A stretch of DNA of 64,000 nt from an uncultured Oscillospiraceae bacterium (GTDB lineage Bacteria > Bacillota > Clostridia > Oscillospirales > Oscillospiraceae): the NCBI GenBank assembly GCA_934591745.1, contig CAKTPQ010000001.1, forward strand, positions 46,750 to 110,749, given 5' to 3'. Both the position numbers and the translations under genes were made by a program. Under the pieces are notes generated by a model. It saw only the letters and a program-made list of their open reading frames with translations, was not told the DNA's origin and ran no database searches. The stretch's first letter is position 1; every line of letters starts with the position of its first letter. Shown here in pieces: positions 15,924-24,245 of this stretch.

Positions 15924-17660
15924 ATGGACAGCAGGAAAAGAGCGGAGGAACTGGTTCGTTTGGCCCCTGAGCTGAGCGATCCGGAAAAATTGGCCATCAA
16001 CGCCCTGTTCCGGGCGTTTCTTTTCAAGCGGAACAGCACCGGTGAGGTGTGGATGACTTGCTGCCGGAAGCATGTTTTCATCAGGCCGGATACAGACAAC
16101 GCGGACGAACTGCGTATTTTGCACGCACCGCACACACCGGAGCCGCAAAGCAGATGGGACAACACACCGCCGCCGAAAATGCGGGCAAAGTGTCCCTACT
16201 GCGGCAAAGAAGTCACGGTGAAGGAGCTGCGCTACAGCGGTCGGAGAAAGACCCTTTGGGAATACCAGCGGGCGGTGGTGCTGCGACAATGGCGCGGGGC
16301 ACTGTGGGCCACAGCGTGGGACTGCTTCAAGGATTACGAAGGCAAGGAACCAGTGACCAACGCACCGGTTCTGACTATGCTGCCAAAGGCGAAGCTGCTG
16401 GGCGCTTACCGCTTTACGCCGGGAAAGGTAGAAGCTGCCACACGGGTATGGTGGAGCGACGGCCCCTTCGACTACAGCTATCAGGACACACCGGGGAAAA
16501 ATGCCGGTCATAAGGGCGGTATGTGGCATATCCACTCGCCCTATGGATTTTGCAGTGAGTTGGGCAAGAGCTATGACATGATCGGACTGCCGGAGCTGCA
16601 GAAGAGCGCCCTGCGTTGGTGCCGTCTGGAACAGGTGCGGATCGCCAGCGACGACTTTATAGAGCTGCTGACGGCGGCCTGTTTTTATCCGAAGCAGGTC
16701 GAATGGCTGGTAAAGCTGGGTCTGCAAGATGCTGTCCGGGACTTGGCAGGGCGGGGCGTAAAGAACGCCGCTGCTGTGAAGTGGAACGCCAATACACCGG
16801 CGGCGTTTCTTGGGTGCGGCGTGAAGGAGCTGGACGCGATCACGAAAGAGAGTGATTGCCCGTTGGTGGCGCTGCGTATCTATCGGGCGCTGCACGATAT
16901 GACACAAGCACCGACGCCGGAGGAGTGCGCGGCGCTGGCGGACTGCGCGGATGACCGCACGCTGCGTTTCATTCTACCAAGAATGAAACGTTATGGGCTG
17001 CGGATTCCGAAGCTGATTTCCTATTTGGAAAAGATACGGCGTCACGGGAAAATACACTGGAGCAATAATGCCGCGCTTTCCGCCTATGCCGATTACATCA
17101 CGGCGGCAGACGGGTGCGGGCTGGATCTGAGCAATACCATCCACCTGCTGCCGAGAGACTTCTGGGAGAAGCATGACACGGTAACGGCGGCATGGAGCGC
17201 GATCTGCGCAAACCGGCGCAATTCAGAAGCGAACGCAAAATACAAGGCGCGGCTGCCAAAGCTGACCGCCAGATACCTCTATTGGAGCGACACGCTCCTG
17301 ATCCGTGCCCCGGTCAACGCCGGGGAGATCGTGGAGGAGGGCAAGCGGCTGGAGCACTGCGTGGGCAAATATGCTGACAGCCACCTGTCAGGCAAGACGA
17401 CAATCCTGTTTCTCCGGCGGAGGGACAAGCCCCATGTGCCGTTGGTCACGATTGAAATGGATGGGAACACGATCCGGCAGGTTTACGGGTATCGCAACGA
17501 TTGCGCGAGATGCCCGGAGAATCCGAAGGGGATACCGGCCCGGAAACTGTATGGGGTATTTCTGGACGAATGGCTGGAATGGCTGAACGCCGGAAGTAAG
17601 CGCTATAAGGACGGCAGGCCCAAGCTGCCGAGAAAGAAACACAAGGAGGATGTGGAATGA
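15924..17660 (+). CDS. PcfJ-like protein
   Basis: This 578-residue protein is PcfJ-like, seen best in the C-terminal region: GKRLEHCVGKYADSHLSGKT, FLRRRDKPHVPLVTIEMDG and RQVYGYRNDCARCPE. The N-terminal region has a zinc ribbon, CPYCGKEVTVKELRYSGR. The middle is helical. Biochemical function is unknown; the conserved His-Cys near HCVG could be functional, but that is a guess. ATG 15924 is chosen; GTG 15915 is an in-frame alternative and neither has a strong ribosome site, so translation may be coupled to the PcfK-like gene, which ends at 15918. Confidence 0.78.
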   Translation: MDSRKRAEELVRLAPELSDPEKLAINALFRAFLFKRNSTGEVWMTCCRKHVFIRPDTDNADELRILHAPHTPEPQSRWDNTPPPKMRAKCPYCGKEVTVKELRYSGRRKTLWEYQRAVVLRQWRGALWATAWDCFKDYEGKEPVTNAPVLTMLPKAKLLGAYRFTPGKVEAATRVWWSDGPFDYSYQDTPGKNAGHKGGMWHIHSPYGFCSELGKSYDMIGLPELQKSALRWCRLEQVRIASDDFIELLTAACFYPKQVEWLVKLGLQDAVRDLAGRGVKNAAAVKWNANTPAAFLGCGVKELDAITKESDCPLVALRIYRALHDMTQAPTPEECAALADCADDRTLRFILPRMKRYGLRIPKLISYLEKIRRHGKIHWSNNAALSAYADYITAADGCGLDLSNTIHLLPRDFWEKHDTVTAAWSAICANRRNSEANAKYKARLPKLTARYLYWSDTLLIRAPVNAGEIVEEGKRLEHCVGKYADSHLSGKTTILFLRRRDKPHVPLVTIEMDGNTIRQVYGYRNDCARCPENPKGIPARKLYGVFLDEWLEWLNAGSKRYKDGRPKLPRKKHKEDVE

Positions 17661-18835
17661 ATATGAAAAATGAGAGGTGTCCGCTGCAGGCGGAGTGTGA
17701 GCGGCGGTGCAGCTTTTATGGCAGGGAAAAGGAGTGCGACTACTATCACGGCAATGCCCGTCCCGGCGCCATGATCGACGAGGAGTTGACCGCGACAGAA
17801 CTGGAGGCGCTGGATGAGCTGTTCGACCAGCGGGACATCGACATCATCACGGAGGAGATCAACTTCTACAAGCAGCAGGCCGGCATGGCCATTCTGGAGA
17901 TCGGGAAGCGGCTGGCAGAGGCAAAAAGTCAGCTTTCCCACGGGGAGTGGCTGCCGTGGCTGGAGGAAAAGGTGGAGTTTTCCGAGCGCAGCGCACAGCA
18001 GTATATCCGCCTGTGGAAGGAGTACGGCAAATCCGCAACCGTTGCGGATTTGGGTGTCCGGAAAGCCTTGGTATTACTGGCTTTGCCGGAATCTGAGAGG
18101 GAGGAGTTCGCCGCCGAAAAGCACGTCGTGGACGGGGCGGAAAAGACCGCCCGGGACATGACGGCCAAGGAGCTGGAGGAGGCCGTCCGGCAGCGGAAGA
18201 TCGCGGAGCTGAAAGCGGATTCTGTACAGCGTGAACTGGACAAGCAGAAAGAATTTGCCGCCCAGGCGGAAGCGGAGGCGGCAAAGGCCCGGGAGGCGGC
18301 GGAGCAGGCCGCCTCCGATGTGCAGGAGGCCAAGGACACCGCCATGGCGGCGCAGGAGGAGCTGGCCCGGGTGCGGAAGGAACTGGAGGCGCTGCGGAGC
18401 CGCCCGGTGGAGGTGGCGGTACAGACGGTGGACGCCAGCGCGGAGCAGCTGGCGGCGGCGCAGGCCGAGGCGGAGAAGGCCGCGGCTGCCAAGGAGAAGA
18501 AGCTGGCCACCGATCTGGACAGGGCCAAAAAGGCACTGGAGAAGGCGCTGGACGACAAGAAAGCGGCGGAGGCCCGTGCGGCGGATGCCGAGCGGGAGCG
18601 CACCTCCGCCATGGACGCCGCCAAGAGCTACAAGGCCGAGGCGGAGGCGGCGGCCAAGCGGGCCGCCATGGCCGCCAACGAGGGGCTGACCCGCTTCAAG
18701 GTGGTGTTTGACCAGACGGTGGCCAACGTGAACAAGCTGGCGGAGCTGCTGACGGCGCTGCCGGACGGGGAACAGGAAAAGCTCCGGCGGGCGCTGGGGG
18801 CGCTGGCCGATCAGGTGCGGAGAGTGAGCGCGTGA
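17657..18835 (+). CDS. DUF3102 coiled-coil protein
   Basis: This 392-residue protein has a Cys-rich N-terminus (CPLQAECERRCSFYGREKEC). The DUF3102 core follows: INFYKQQAGMAILEIGKRLAEAK, GEWLPWLEEKVEFSERSAQQYIRLWKEY. Then comes a long Ala/Glu/Lys coiled coil from about residue 180 to 350. DUF3102 proteins are common in Firmicutes prophages and may bind DNA through the N-terminal helical domain. ATG 17657 follows AAGGAGG and overlaps the PcfJ stop. Its stop overlaps the terminase start. Function unproven. Confidence 0.8.
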   Translation: MNMKNERCPLQAECERRCSFYGREKECDYYHGNARPGAMIDEELTATELEALDELFDQRDIDIITEEINFYKQQAGMAILEIGKRLAEAKSQLSHGEWLPWLEEKVEFSERSAQQYIRLWKEYGKSATVADLGVRKALVLLALPESEREEFAAEKHVVDGAEKTARDMTAKELEEAVRQRKIAELKADSVQRELDKQKEFAAQAEAEAAKAREAAEQAASDVQEAKDTAMAAQEELARVRKELEALRSRPVEVAVQTVDASAEQLAAAQAEAEKAAAAKEKKLATDLDRAKKALEKALDDKKAAEARAADAERERTSAMDAAKSYKAEAEAAAKRAAMAANEGLTRFKVVFDQTVANVNKLAELLTALPDGEQEKLRRALGALADQVRRVSA

Positions 18836-20526
18836 ACGGCGTGAACCTGCGCAATCCCAAGGCGTACTGTGAGCACCTGCTGCGCATCCGCACCAAGGAG
18901 CAGAAGCTGGCGCCGCTGGTATTCAATGAGGCGCAGGAGCACCTGTACGGCGTGATCCGGAAGCAGGCGGCGGCAGGGAAGCCCATCCGCATCATCGTGC
19001 TGAAGGGGCGGCAGGAGGGCATCTCCACCGTGACGGCGGGCCTGATGTTTCAGGACACCGTGACGCGCCCAAACGTGAAGACCCTCATCGTGGCCCACGA
19101 CACCACGGCCACCGGGAATCTGTTCAAGATGAACAAGCTGTTTTACGACTGCCTGCCCCCGTGGGCGCGGCCCCTGCGGAAGAACAGCAACGCCAAGGAG
19201 CTGGTGTTCGAGAACCCCACCCGGGACGACGGCGAGAAACGCCGCCGCCCCGGTCTGCGCAGCAGCATCCGGTGCCAGACGGCGGGCAAGGGCGGCGTGG
19301 GCCGTTCGGATACGCTGACCAACGTACATATTTCGGAGTACGCCTTCTGGCCCAACAACAAGGAGGACCTGCTGCTGGGCGTCATGCAGACGGTGCCCAA
19401 CGACCCGGGGACCATGGTGGTCATCGAGAGCACCGCCAACGGCGTGGAGCACTTCAAGGCCCTGTGGGACGGTGCGGTGGCCGGCGACAACGAGTGGGTG
19501 CCGGTGTTCCTGCCGTGGTACATGGAGAAGGGCTACCGGATGGCCTGCACCGGCGGAGAGGCGTGGACCCAGGAGGAGCAGCTGCTGCAGAAGGACTTCG
19601 GGCTGGACGCGGAGCAGCTGATGTGGCGGCGCTGGTGCATCAAGGCCAACTGCGGCGGAAACGAGGACAAGTTCCGGCAGGAGTACCCTAACACGCCGGA
19701 GGAGGCGTTCCTGCTGTCGGGCCGTCCGTTCTTCGACAACCGGGCGCTGGCCGTCCGGCGGATGCATGTACCGAAGCCGCTGCGGGTGGGGTGGTTCGAG
19801 TACGACACGCCGGCAGAGACCGGCGCCAGGCCGGAGGGCTGGCGGTTCGCCGAGGTGGAAAAGGGCGGCATCCGCATCTGGCAGGAGCCGGAGAAGGGTG
19901 TGCCCTACGTCCTGGGCGGCGATACGGCGGGGGAGGGCAGCGACTGCTTCACCGCCTTCGTCATCGACAACCGGACAGGCCGGCAGGTGGCGGAGCTGCA
20001 GCAGCGGCAGTCCGAGATCCTGTACGCCCGGCAGATCTACTGCCTGGGGCGGTACTACAACGACGCGCTGGCTGCCATCGAGGTCAACTTCTCCACCTAT
20101 CCGGAGCGGAAGCTGGAGGAGTGGGAGTACCCCAGCCTGTACCAGCGGGAGCGGTTCGACACCTACGCCAACACCATGGTCAAGGCCTTCGGCTGGGAAA
20201 CCAGCGGCAAGACGCGGCCGCAGGCGCTGGCGGAGCTGCACACGGTGATGGAGGAATCGCCGGAGCTGGTGGTGTCCCAGTGGACGCTGGGGGAGATGGT
20301 GGTATTTGTGTACGATGCCCACGGCAAGCCGCAGGCGGCGGTGGGGGAGCACGACGACCTTGTGATGGCGGCGGCCATCACCCATACGGCCCGCACCCAG
20401 CAGCGGTACACGGCGGCGGAGGACGCCGCCGACCGGAAGCACTGGACGCCGGACATGTGGGAGGACTGGCGCCGGGCCGACCCGGAAACGCGGAAATATC
20501 TGGAAAAGAGATGGGGAGCGAGGTGA
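18832..20526 (+). CDS. Terminase large subunit
   Basis: This 564-residue ATPase-nuclease packages phage DNA into the prohead. The ATPase domain has a Walker-A-like KGRQEGIST at residues 58-66, then TLIVAHDTTATGNLFKMN and VHISEYAFW as the Walker-B-like strand. The C-terminal RNase-H-like nuclease shows GGDTAGEGSDCFTAFV, ALAAIEVN and the third acidic site EHDDLVMAAAI. It starts at GTG 18832, overlapping the previous stop. Unlike most phages it lies about 5.3 kb upstream of the small subunit. Confidence 0.93.
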   Translation: MNGVNLRNPKAYCEHLLRIRTKEQKLAPLVFNEAQEHLYGVIRKQAAAGKPIRIIVLKGRQEGISTVTAGLMFQDTVTRPNVKTLIVAHDTTATGNLFKMNKLFYDCLPPWARPLRKNSNAKELVFENPTRDDGEKRRRPGLRSSIRCQTAGKGGVGRSDTLTNVHISEYAFWPNNKEDLLLGVMQTVPNDPGTMVVIESTANGVEHFKALWDGAVAGDNEWVPVFLPWYMEKGYRMACTGGEAWTQEEQLLQKDFGLDAEQLMWRRWCIKANCGGNEDKFRQEYPNTPEEAFLLSGRPFFDNRALAVRRMHVPKPLRVGWFEYDTPAETGARPEGWRFAEVEKGGIRIWQEPEKGVPYVLGGDTAGEGSDCFTAFVIDNRTGRQVAELQQRQSEILYARQIYCLGRYYNDALAAIEVNFSTYPERKLEEWEYPSLYQRERFDTYANTMVKAFGWETSGKTRPQALAELHTVMEESPELVVSQWTLGEMVVFVYDAHGKPQAAVGEHDDLVMAAAITHTARTQQRYTAAEDAADRKHWTPDMWEDWRRADPETRKYLEKRWGAR

Positions 20527-20574
20527 GCGCCGCTTGCCTTACCCACCGATAAAAAATGACAGGAGGAGCTTTTT

Positions 20575-20721
20575 ATGAATCTGCTGGAAATTCTGGCGTG
20601 CGCGGCGCTGCTGCTGTGGACGGCGGGCGGCGCCTATGTGGTGCTGACGGCCCGGAAGTGGGACTTTGTGATGGAGGCCCTGCTGGACGTGCTGGAGGAG
20701 GAATACGGGGATGACGACTGA
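20575..20721 (+). CDS. Small membrane-anchored prophage protein, 48 residues
   Basis: ATG 20575 follows AGGAGG. The protein opens with a hydrophobic helix (ILACAALLLWTAGGAYVVL) and ends in an acidic tail (EEEYGDDD). It overlaps the next gene by 11 bases. No function is recognised. Confidence 0.6.
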   Translation: MNLLEILACAALLLWTAGGAYVVLTARKWDFVMEALLDVLEEEYGDDD

Positions 20722-21340
20722 GAAGATCGCGGCGGCGCTGCGGTGCACATCACAGGTGCCGGGGCCGCAGCTGGATTGCAGAACCTGCTCCTATCACATG
20801 GAAGAGACGGTTGACGGTGTCGACTATGCGGGCTGCGACTGCGACCGCATTGCCGTGGATGCCGCCGACCGGCTGGAGAAGCTGGTGGACCGCTGCGCCC
20901 GCTACGCCGAGGAGATCGCTGTGCTGCGGGAGCGGGTGAACTGGGCTGTCGAGGACACGGGGCTGACGGCGGATGTCTGCGCCGAGTATCGGAAGTTCGA
21001 GAACGAGGTGGTGGCCAGCGGGAAGACCTTCGGGCGTCTGCTGGAGCTGCTCCGGGCGGACACAGACGGGCGTGTGGTAGTGCTGCCATGCAAGGTGGGT
21101 GATACGCTATGGGTGACCGGCCGTGACAATGTGCCACGAGAAATGGAGCTTGAATCCCCGGACATCAGAGCTGTTTGCACGGATGAGGATAATCTGTGTA
21201 TGTCAACGTGCAATCGCAAGCCGGACGGGTTCTGCGCGTATCGTCTGCATAATGATGGCGCAGACGTTGGCAAAACCGTATTCCTGACCCGCGAGGAAGC
21301 GGAGAAAGCATTGGAGGTGTGGACACATGGAACTGACTGA
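20711..21340 (+). CDS. Hypothetical prophage protein, 209 residues
   Basis: The N-terminal part has a Cys cluster (DCRTCSYH ... CDCDRIAVDAADRLEKLVDR). The C-terminal half contains VLPCKVGDTLWVTGRDNVPREME and FLTREEAEKALEVW, a small beta-rich domain common in gut-phage proteins. It starts at ATG 20711 inside the previous gene, with GGAGGAGGAATACGGGG upstream. It belongs to a set of small overlapping genes between TerL and the replication gene. Function unknown. Confidence 0.65.
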   Translation: MTTEKIAAALRCTSQVPGPQLDCRTCSYHMEETVDGVDYAGCDCDRIAVDAADRLEKLVDRCARYAEEIAVLRERVNWAVEDTGLTADVCAEYRKFENEVVASGKTFGRLLELLRADTDGRVVVLPCKVGDTLWVTGRDNVPREMELESPDIRAVCTDEDNLCMSTCNRKPDGFCAYRLHNDGADVGKTVFLTREEAEKALEVWTHGTD

Positions 21341-21458
21341 AATGTTTAACATCTGCGACACCTGCGTATATGCTCCGTGCTTTTGTGGAAATGAGCCAGA
21401 AAACTGCATTACCTTTGCGCAACGCCACGGGGGAAAAGGACAGGAGGTGGAGGTATGA
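21327..21458 (+). CDS. Cys-rich peptide, 43 residues
   Basis: ATG 21327 overlaps the preceding gene and is preceded by TTGGAGGTG. Five Cys occur in NICDTCVYAPCFCGN and ENC, suggesting a metal-binding knuckle. Its stop overlaps the next start (ATGA). Function unknown. Confidence 0.6.
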   Translation: MELTEMFNICDTCVYAPCFCGNEPENCITFAQRHGGKGQEVEV

Positions 21459-22036
21459 GCAAGGCTGTACTTATCAGCATCAAGCCCAAGTGGTGCCAGA
21501 AGATCGTCAGCGGGGAGAAAACCATCGAGATCCGGAAGACGCGGCCGAGGCTGGAAACGCCGTTCAAGTGCTATATCTACTGCACACTGCAAGGAATGAA
21601 TGAGTTTTTCCGCGCAGAACTCGGTGGAGATGTTGCCAGATGGAACAGGGATAAATGGGGCGTCAGAAAGGGCGCGGTCATCGGGGAGTTCACCTGTGAC
21701 CGTGTCTATCGCCTCGTGACGCCCGGCCCCGGCGGTTCCTATCACGTCGAGGGGGAGGATCAGGGTACGACGAATCTGGTGGCCAGACAGTCGTGCCTCA
21801 GTCTCAGAGATATGCACACCTATTTGAAGTCGAAGACCGGCTACGGCCTGCACATCTCCGGCTTGAAAATCTACGACACGCCGAGAGAACTGAGCGAGTT
21901 CCGGAAAGCGTGCGCGCATGACTGGTACTGCGACAGCTGCGCTATGTATTGGGAAAACAACGGAACCTGCGGCAACGAAAGCCTGCGGTTCCGGCGCCCG
22001 CCGCTGAGCTGGATGTATGTGGAGGAGGTGGACTGA
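21455..22036 (+). CDS. ASCH/PUA-like domain protein
   Basis: This 193-residue protein begins SKAVLISIKPKWCQKIVSGEKTIEIRKTRP, the typical opening of phage ASCH-domain proteins, followed by KGAVIGEFTCDRVYRL. ASCH domains belong to the PUA fold and probably bind RNA or modified nucleotides. The C-terminal part has a Cys-containing segment and ends PPLSWMYVEEVD. An AGGAGGTGGAGGT ribosome site precedes ATG 21455. Function in the phage is unknown. Confidence 0.72.
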   Translation: MSKAVLISIKPKWCQKIVSGEKTIEIRKTRPRLETPFKCYIYCTLQGMNEFFRAELGGDVARWNRDKWGVRKGAVIGEFTCDRVYRLVTPGPGGSYHVEGEDQGTTNLVARQSCLSLRDMHTYLKSKTGYGLHISGLKIYDTPRELSEFRKACAHDWYCDSCAMYWENNGTCGNESLRFRRPPLSWMYVEEVD

Positions 22037-22404
22037 TGGCGACCTATGTTGATCGTGAGAAGCTGGAGAAGGTTTTGACTGCCGCAGCGGCGATGGCCAA
22101 CGCCAGCCAACGCAGGGCCTATGTGCGGGCAATATGTGAGCTGCATGACATGCCTGCCGCCGATGTGGTGCCGGCGGTACGCGGCAAGCCGCGTACAGAG
22201 AGACGCACGGTGCAGACGACAGGATACCACGAAGAAATGGGCGTCCATGCAGAGGATGGCGCCACGCTGTACCGCAAGACGGTGACGCACGTTGATGTGC
22301 CGTATGAGTATTGCCCTGCGTGCGGAGCTACTCTCTGCTCCCGCTGGAACAACTACTGCGGGAAATGCGGGGCGAAAATGGACAGGGGTGACGGTGATGA
22401 GTGA
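22036..22404 (+). CDS. Zinc-ribbon prophage protein, 122 residues
   Basis: ATG 22036 overlaps the previous stop (TGATG), with GGAGGAGGTG upstream. A helical N-terminus (REKLEKVLTAAAAMANASQR) is followed by a C-terminal zinc ribbon, YCPACGATLCSRWNNYCGKCGAKM. Similar proteins are common in Clostridia phages. Function unknown. Confidence 0.65.
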   Translation: MATYVDREKLEKVLTAAAAMANASQRRAYVRAICELHDMPAADVVPAVRGKPRTERRTVQTTGYHEEMGVHAEDGATLYRKTVTHVDVPYEYCPACGATLCSRWNNYCGKCGAKMDRGDGDE

Positions 22405-22534
22405 CAAGCAGGCCGCAGCTGCGCTGCGGGAGTATCTGGAAAACCGCGAGATGCCGGCGACGGTATACGCAGCCATCTGCGTGGCCATCCAGCGGCTGGA
22501 GGGACCAATGGACGGAGGTGCTGACGGTGAGTGA
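22397..22534 (+). CDS. Small prophage protein, 45 residues
   Basis: ATG 22397 lies inside the end of the preceding gene, with GGGGTGACGG upstream. The short helical protein begins MSDKQAAAALREYLENREMP. It overlaps the next gene by eight bases. Function unknown. Confidence 0.5.
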   Translation: MSDKQAAAALREYLENREMPATVYAAICVAIQRLEGPMDGGADGE

Positions 22535-22721
22535 CCGTGAACTGCTGGACAGTATGAAACGACTGAAGGTGCAGACTGGCAGCCTTGCGTGCCTTGGATG
22601 CGCGTATGAGAACGACTGCGGCATCCATGGGTGCGCCATTCTGCGGGAGATGATCGCATGGCTGGAGCGGACGCTGGCTGAGGGCAGGCCCCGCAGCGTC
22701 ATGGAGTATCGGGAATCGTGA
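22527..22721 (+). CDS. Cys-rich prophage protein, 64 residues
   Basis: GTG 22527 follows GGAGGTGCTGACG. The segment ACLGCAYENDCGIHGCAIL holds four Cys and a His, a likely metal site, between two helical stretches. Function unknown. Confidence 0.58.
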   Translation: MSDRELLDSMKRLKVQTGSLACLGCAYENDCGIHGCAILREMIAWLERTLAEGRPRSVMEYRES

Positions 22722-22739
22722 TTCAGAAAGGAGTAAAGC

Positions 22740-23039
22740 ATGAAAGTTTTTATCAGCCAGCCCATGAGGGGCAAGACCGCCGAGGAGATTATAACCGAGC
22801 GGGAGCGCCTGATCGGCAAGGCGCGGGAGCACTATGGCTCGGACATTGAGGTGATCGACAGTTACATCCAGCATGGTGTGCATTCGGAGCACAATGCGTT
22901 GTGGTGTCTCGGAGAGTCCTTGAAGCTGCTGAGCACAGCGGATGCGCTCGTGCACGCACGGGGCTGGGAGTGGTACAGCGGATGCATGGTCGAGAATCTG
23001 GCCGCCACCCTGTACGGCCTTGACGTGCTGGAGGTGTAA
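22740..23039 (+). CDS. DUF4406 protein (nucleoside deoxyribosyltransferase-like)
   Basis: This 99-residue protein opens MKVFISQPMRGKTAEEI and has LWCLGESLKLLSTADALVHARGWEWYSGC, the DUF4406 pattern. The fold resembles nucleoside 2-deoxyribosyltransferases and TIR-like enzymes. DUF4406 proteins are frequent in phages and may act on nucleotides, but no substrate is established. AAAGGAG precedes ATG 22740. Confidence 0.75.
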   Translation: MKVFISQPMRGKTAEEIITERERLIGKAREHYGSDIEVIDSYIQHGVHSEHNALWCLGESLKLLSTADALVHARGWEWYSGCMVENLAATLYGLDVLEV

Positions 23040-23042
23040 AAC

Positions 23043-23322
23043 ATGGGCCTTGATAAGGTATACGCCGAAGCAGCGCGGCCGGGGTTACGCCAGCGACAAG
23101 GAGAGCTGGGCGGACCTGACCAAGCGGGTGGAGGAGTGCGACGACCTGCTGAAGAACGTGAAGAAAGTCCAAAAGGACATGTGGAAGGCCATCCGGGAGA
23201 ACGACCCGGACAGCTACGGCGCTCTGGCCGCAGAGATGGTGCGGGAGAGCATGACCATGACGGCCAACTGGCTGGGCATCACGGCGGCCAGCAAGGTGGC
23301 GCTGGAGATGACGGAGGAGTAG
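23043..23322 (+). pseudogene. Small helical prophage gene with a frameshift near 23078-23084
   Basis: GGAGGTG lies eight bases before ATG 23043, whose frame reads MGLDKVYAEAARP. The conserved-looking remainder, GYASDKESWADLTKRVEECDD through WLGITAASKVALEMTEE, is in another frame. Removing one G from GGGG at 23081-23084 would join them as one protein of about 92 residues. A TTG at 23050 in the second frame is an alternative but is too far from the ribosome site. It could be a sequencing error, a real mutation or a programmed shift. Confidence 0.6.
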
Positions 23323-23326
23323 AGCC

Positions 23327-23952
23327 ATGGCGCGGAAATATCCCATGACGGTGGACGAGATCGTGACCAGCTACCGGCAGGCCAAGAATCCGCAGCTGCA
23401 GATCGGTGTGCTGGCCGATCTGAACGTGTGTACCCGGAAGGAGATCAAAGACCTGCTGGCCGAGGCGGGGGTGCTGAAAGCCCCCCCCCTGAGAAGAAGG
23501 GCGGGCGGCCCGTTACCTTCGACACGGAGCTGGCCCGGCGGCTGTGGGGCGAAGGCCTGACGGACACGGAGATCGCGGCCCAACTGGGCATCCCCGTGGT
23601 GCGGTTCGCCAAATGGCGGCAGAGGGTGGGCCTGCTGCGGCCCCGCACCGCTCAGCCGCGGCGCGAGGACACAACGAAAAAGCCGGCACAGACCGGCGAT
23701 GTACAGGAGGAGCAGAACATGAAGAAGCAGAATGTAGATGCGCAGCCGCTCTGCGCGGCGGCGCCCGGTGCGGTGACGGTGAAGGGCCTGCGGGTGCTGC
23801 TGGATGCGGCGGAGGCAGCCGGGTACGGCGACGTGCCGCTGGAGGTCAAAGGCTGCCGGTTTACCGAGATGCACCTGCGGGTGGAGACGCTCATCGGCGC
23901 GGAGGCGCCGGGGACGCTGGTGGAGCTGATGGCCACGCCGGCGGAGGCGTAA
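23327..23952 (+). pseudogene. Helix-turn-helix prophage protein split by a nine-C run
   Basis: The first frame, from ATG 23327, reads MARKYPMTVDEIVTSYRQAK ... IKDLLAEAGVLKA and then enters C9 at 23481-23489. After the run that frame ends at 23560 with low-quality sequence. The next frame continues sensibly with EKKGGRPVTFDTELARRLWG, LTDTEIAAQLGIPVVRFAKWR, a second helix-turn-helix-like segment. Seven or ten C residues would restore one frame. Either ribosomal slippage or phase variation by C-tract length would control production of the full DNA-binding protein. Confidence 0.6.
23719..23952 (+). CDS. Small prophage protein, 77 residues, with its own ribosome site
   Basis: ATG 23719 follows ACAGGAGGAGC, so this C-terminal part of the frame at 23490-23952 is probably translated alone. 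It begins MKKQNVDAQPL and contains VTVKGLRVLLDAAEAAGYGD and HLRVETLIGAEAP. It could also be the tail of the frameshifted HTH gene, since no stop separates them. Function unknown. Confidence 0.5.
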   Translation: MKKQNVDAQPLCAAAPGAVTVKGLRVLLDAAEAAGYGDVPLEVKGCRFTEMHLRVETLIGAEAPGTLVELMATPAEA

Positions 23953-23962
23953 AAAACGGAAA

Positions 23963-23991
23963 AGCCCTCGCCCCAGACAGGGGCGAGGGCT
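23963..23991 (-). terminator. Rho-independent terminator for the minus-strand small unit
   Basis: AGCCCTCGCCCC (23963-23974) pairs perfectly with 23980-23991 over a five-base loop. On the minus strand the stem is followed by TTTTCCGTTTTTT. The plus-strand side has no T-run, so it serves mainly the minus-strand transcript starting near 24239. Confidence 0.85.
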
Positions 23992-24005
23992 GCGGCGACA
24001 AAGCG

Positions 24006-24110
24006 CTATTCTTTGTTATGAAGCCGGTAGATCTCAATGCCCAAAAGGGCTGTGGCAATAATGACCTGCAGAACGTTGCAAATCAGGTTGATGATATCGC
24101 TGCTACTCAT
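24006..24110 (-). CDS. 34-residue membrane peptide (possible type I toxin-like)
   Basis: The peptide starts MSSSDIINLI, continues as one hydrophobic helix (CNVLQVIIATALLGIEIY) and ends RLHNKE, with charges on the C-terminal side. Size, single helix and a short charged tail are like type I toxins or small holin-like peptides of Firmicutes prophages, but I see no exact family motif. AAGGGA lies about 10 bases before ATG 24110. It lies in a self-contained antisense unit with promoter 24246-24274 and terminator 23963-23991, inside a region otherwise transcribed on the plus strand. Confidence 0.6.
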   Translation of the reverse strand: MSSSDIINLICNVLQVIIATALLGIEIYRLHNKE

Positions 24111-24138
24111 AAAGAGCATTCCCTTCCAGGGCGGAAGA

Positions 24139-24213
24139 TTAACGATAAATTTTCGTTACGCCCAATAAAAAGGGATGAGTGGGAACGGAATGGTCAATTT
24201 TACTGAAACGCAT
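24139..24213 (-). CDS. Possible 24-residue leader peptide
   Basis: ATG 24213 on the minus strand follows AAAGGACGGG and encodes MRFSKIDHSVPTHPFLLGVT plus KIYR, then TAA. It is the first ORF after the strong promoter at 24246-24274 and lies upstream of the 34-residue membrane peptide. It may be a regulatory leader or chance. Confidence 0.35.
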   Translation of the reverse strand: MRFSKIDHSVPTHPFLLGVTKIYR

Positions 24214-24245
24214 AGCAATTCCCGTCCTTTCTTTTGCGTTTTTTG

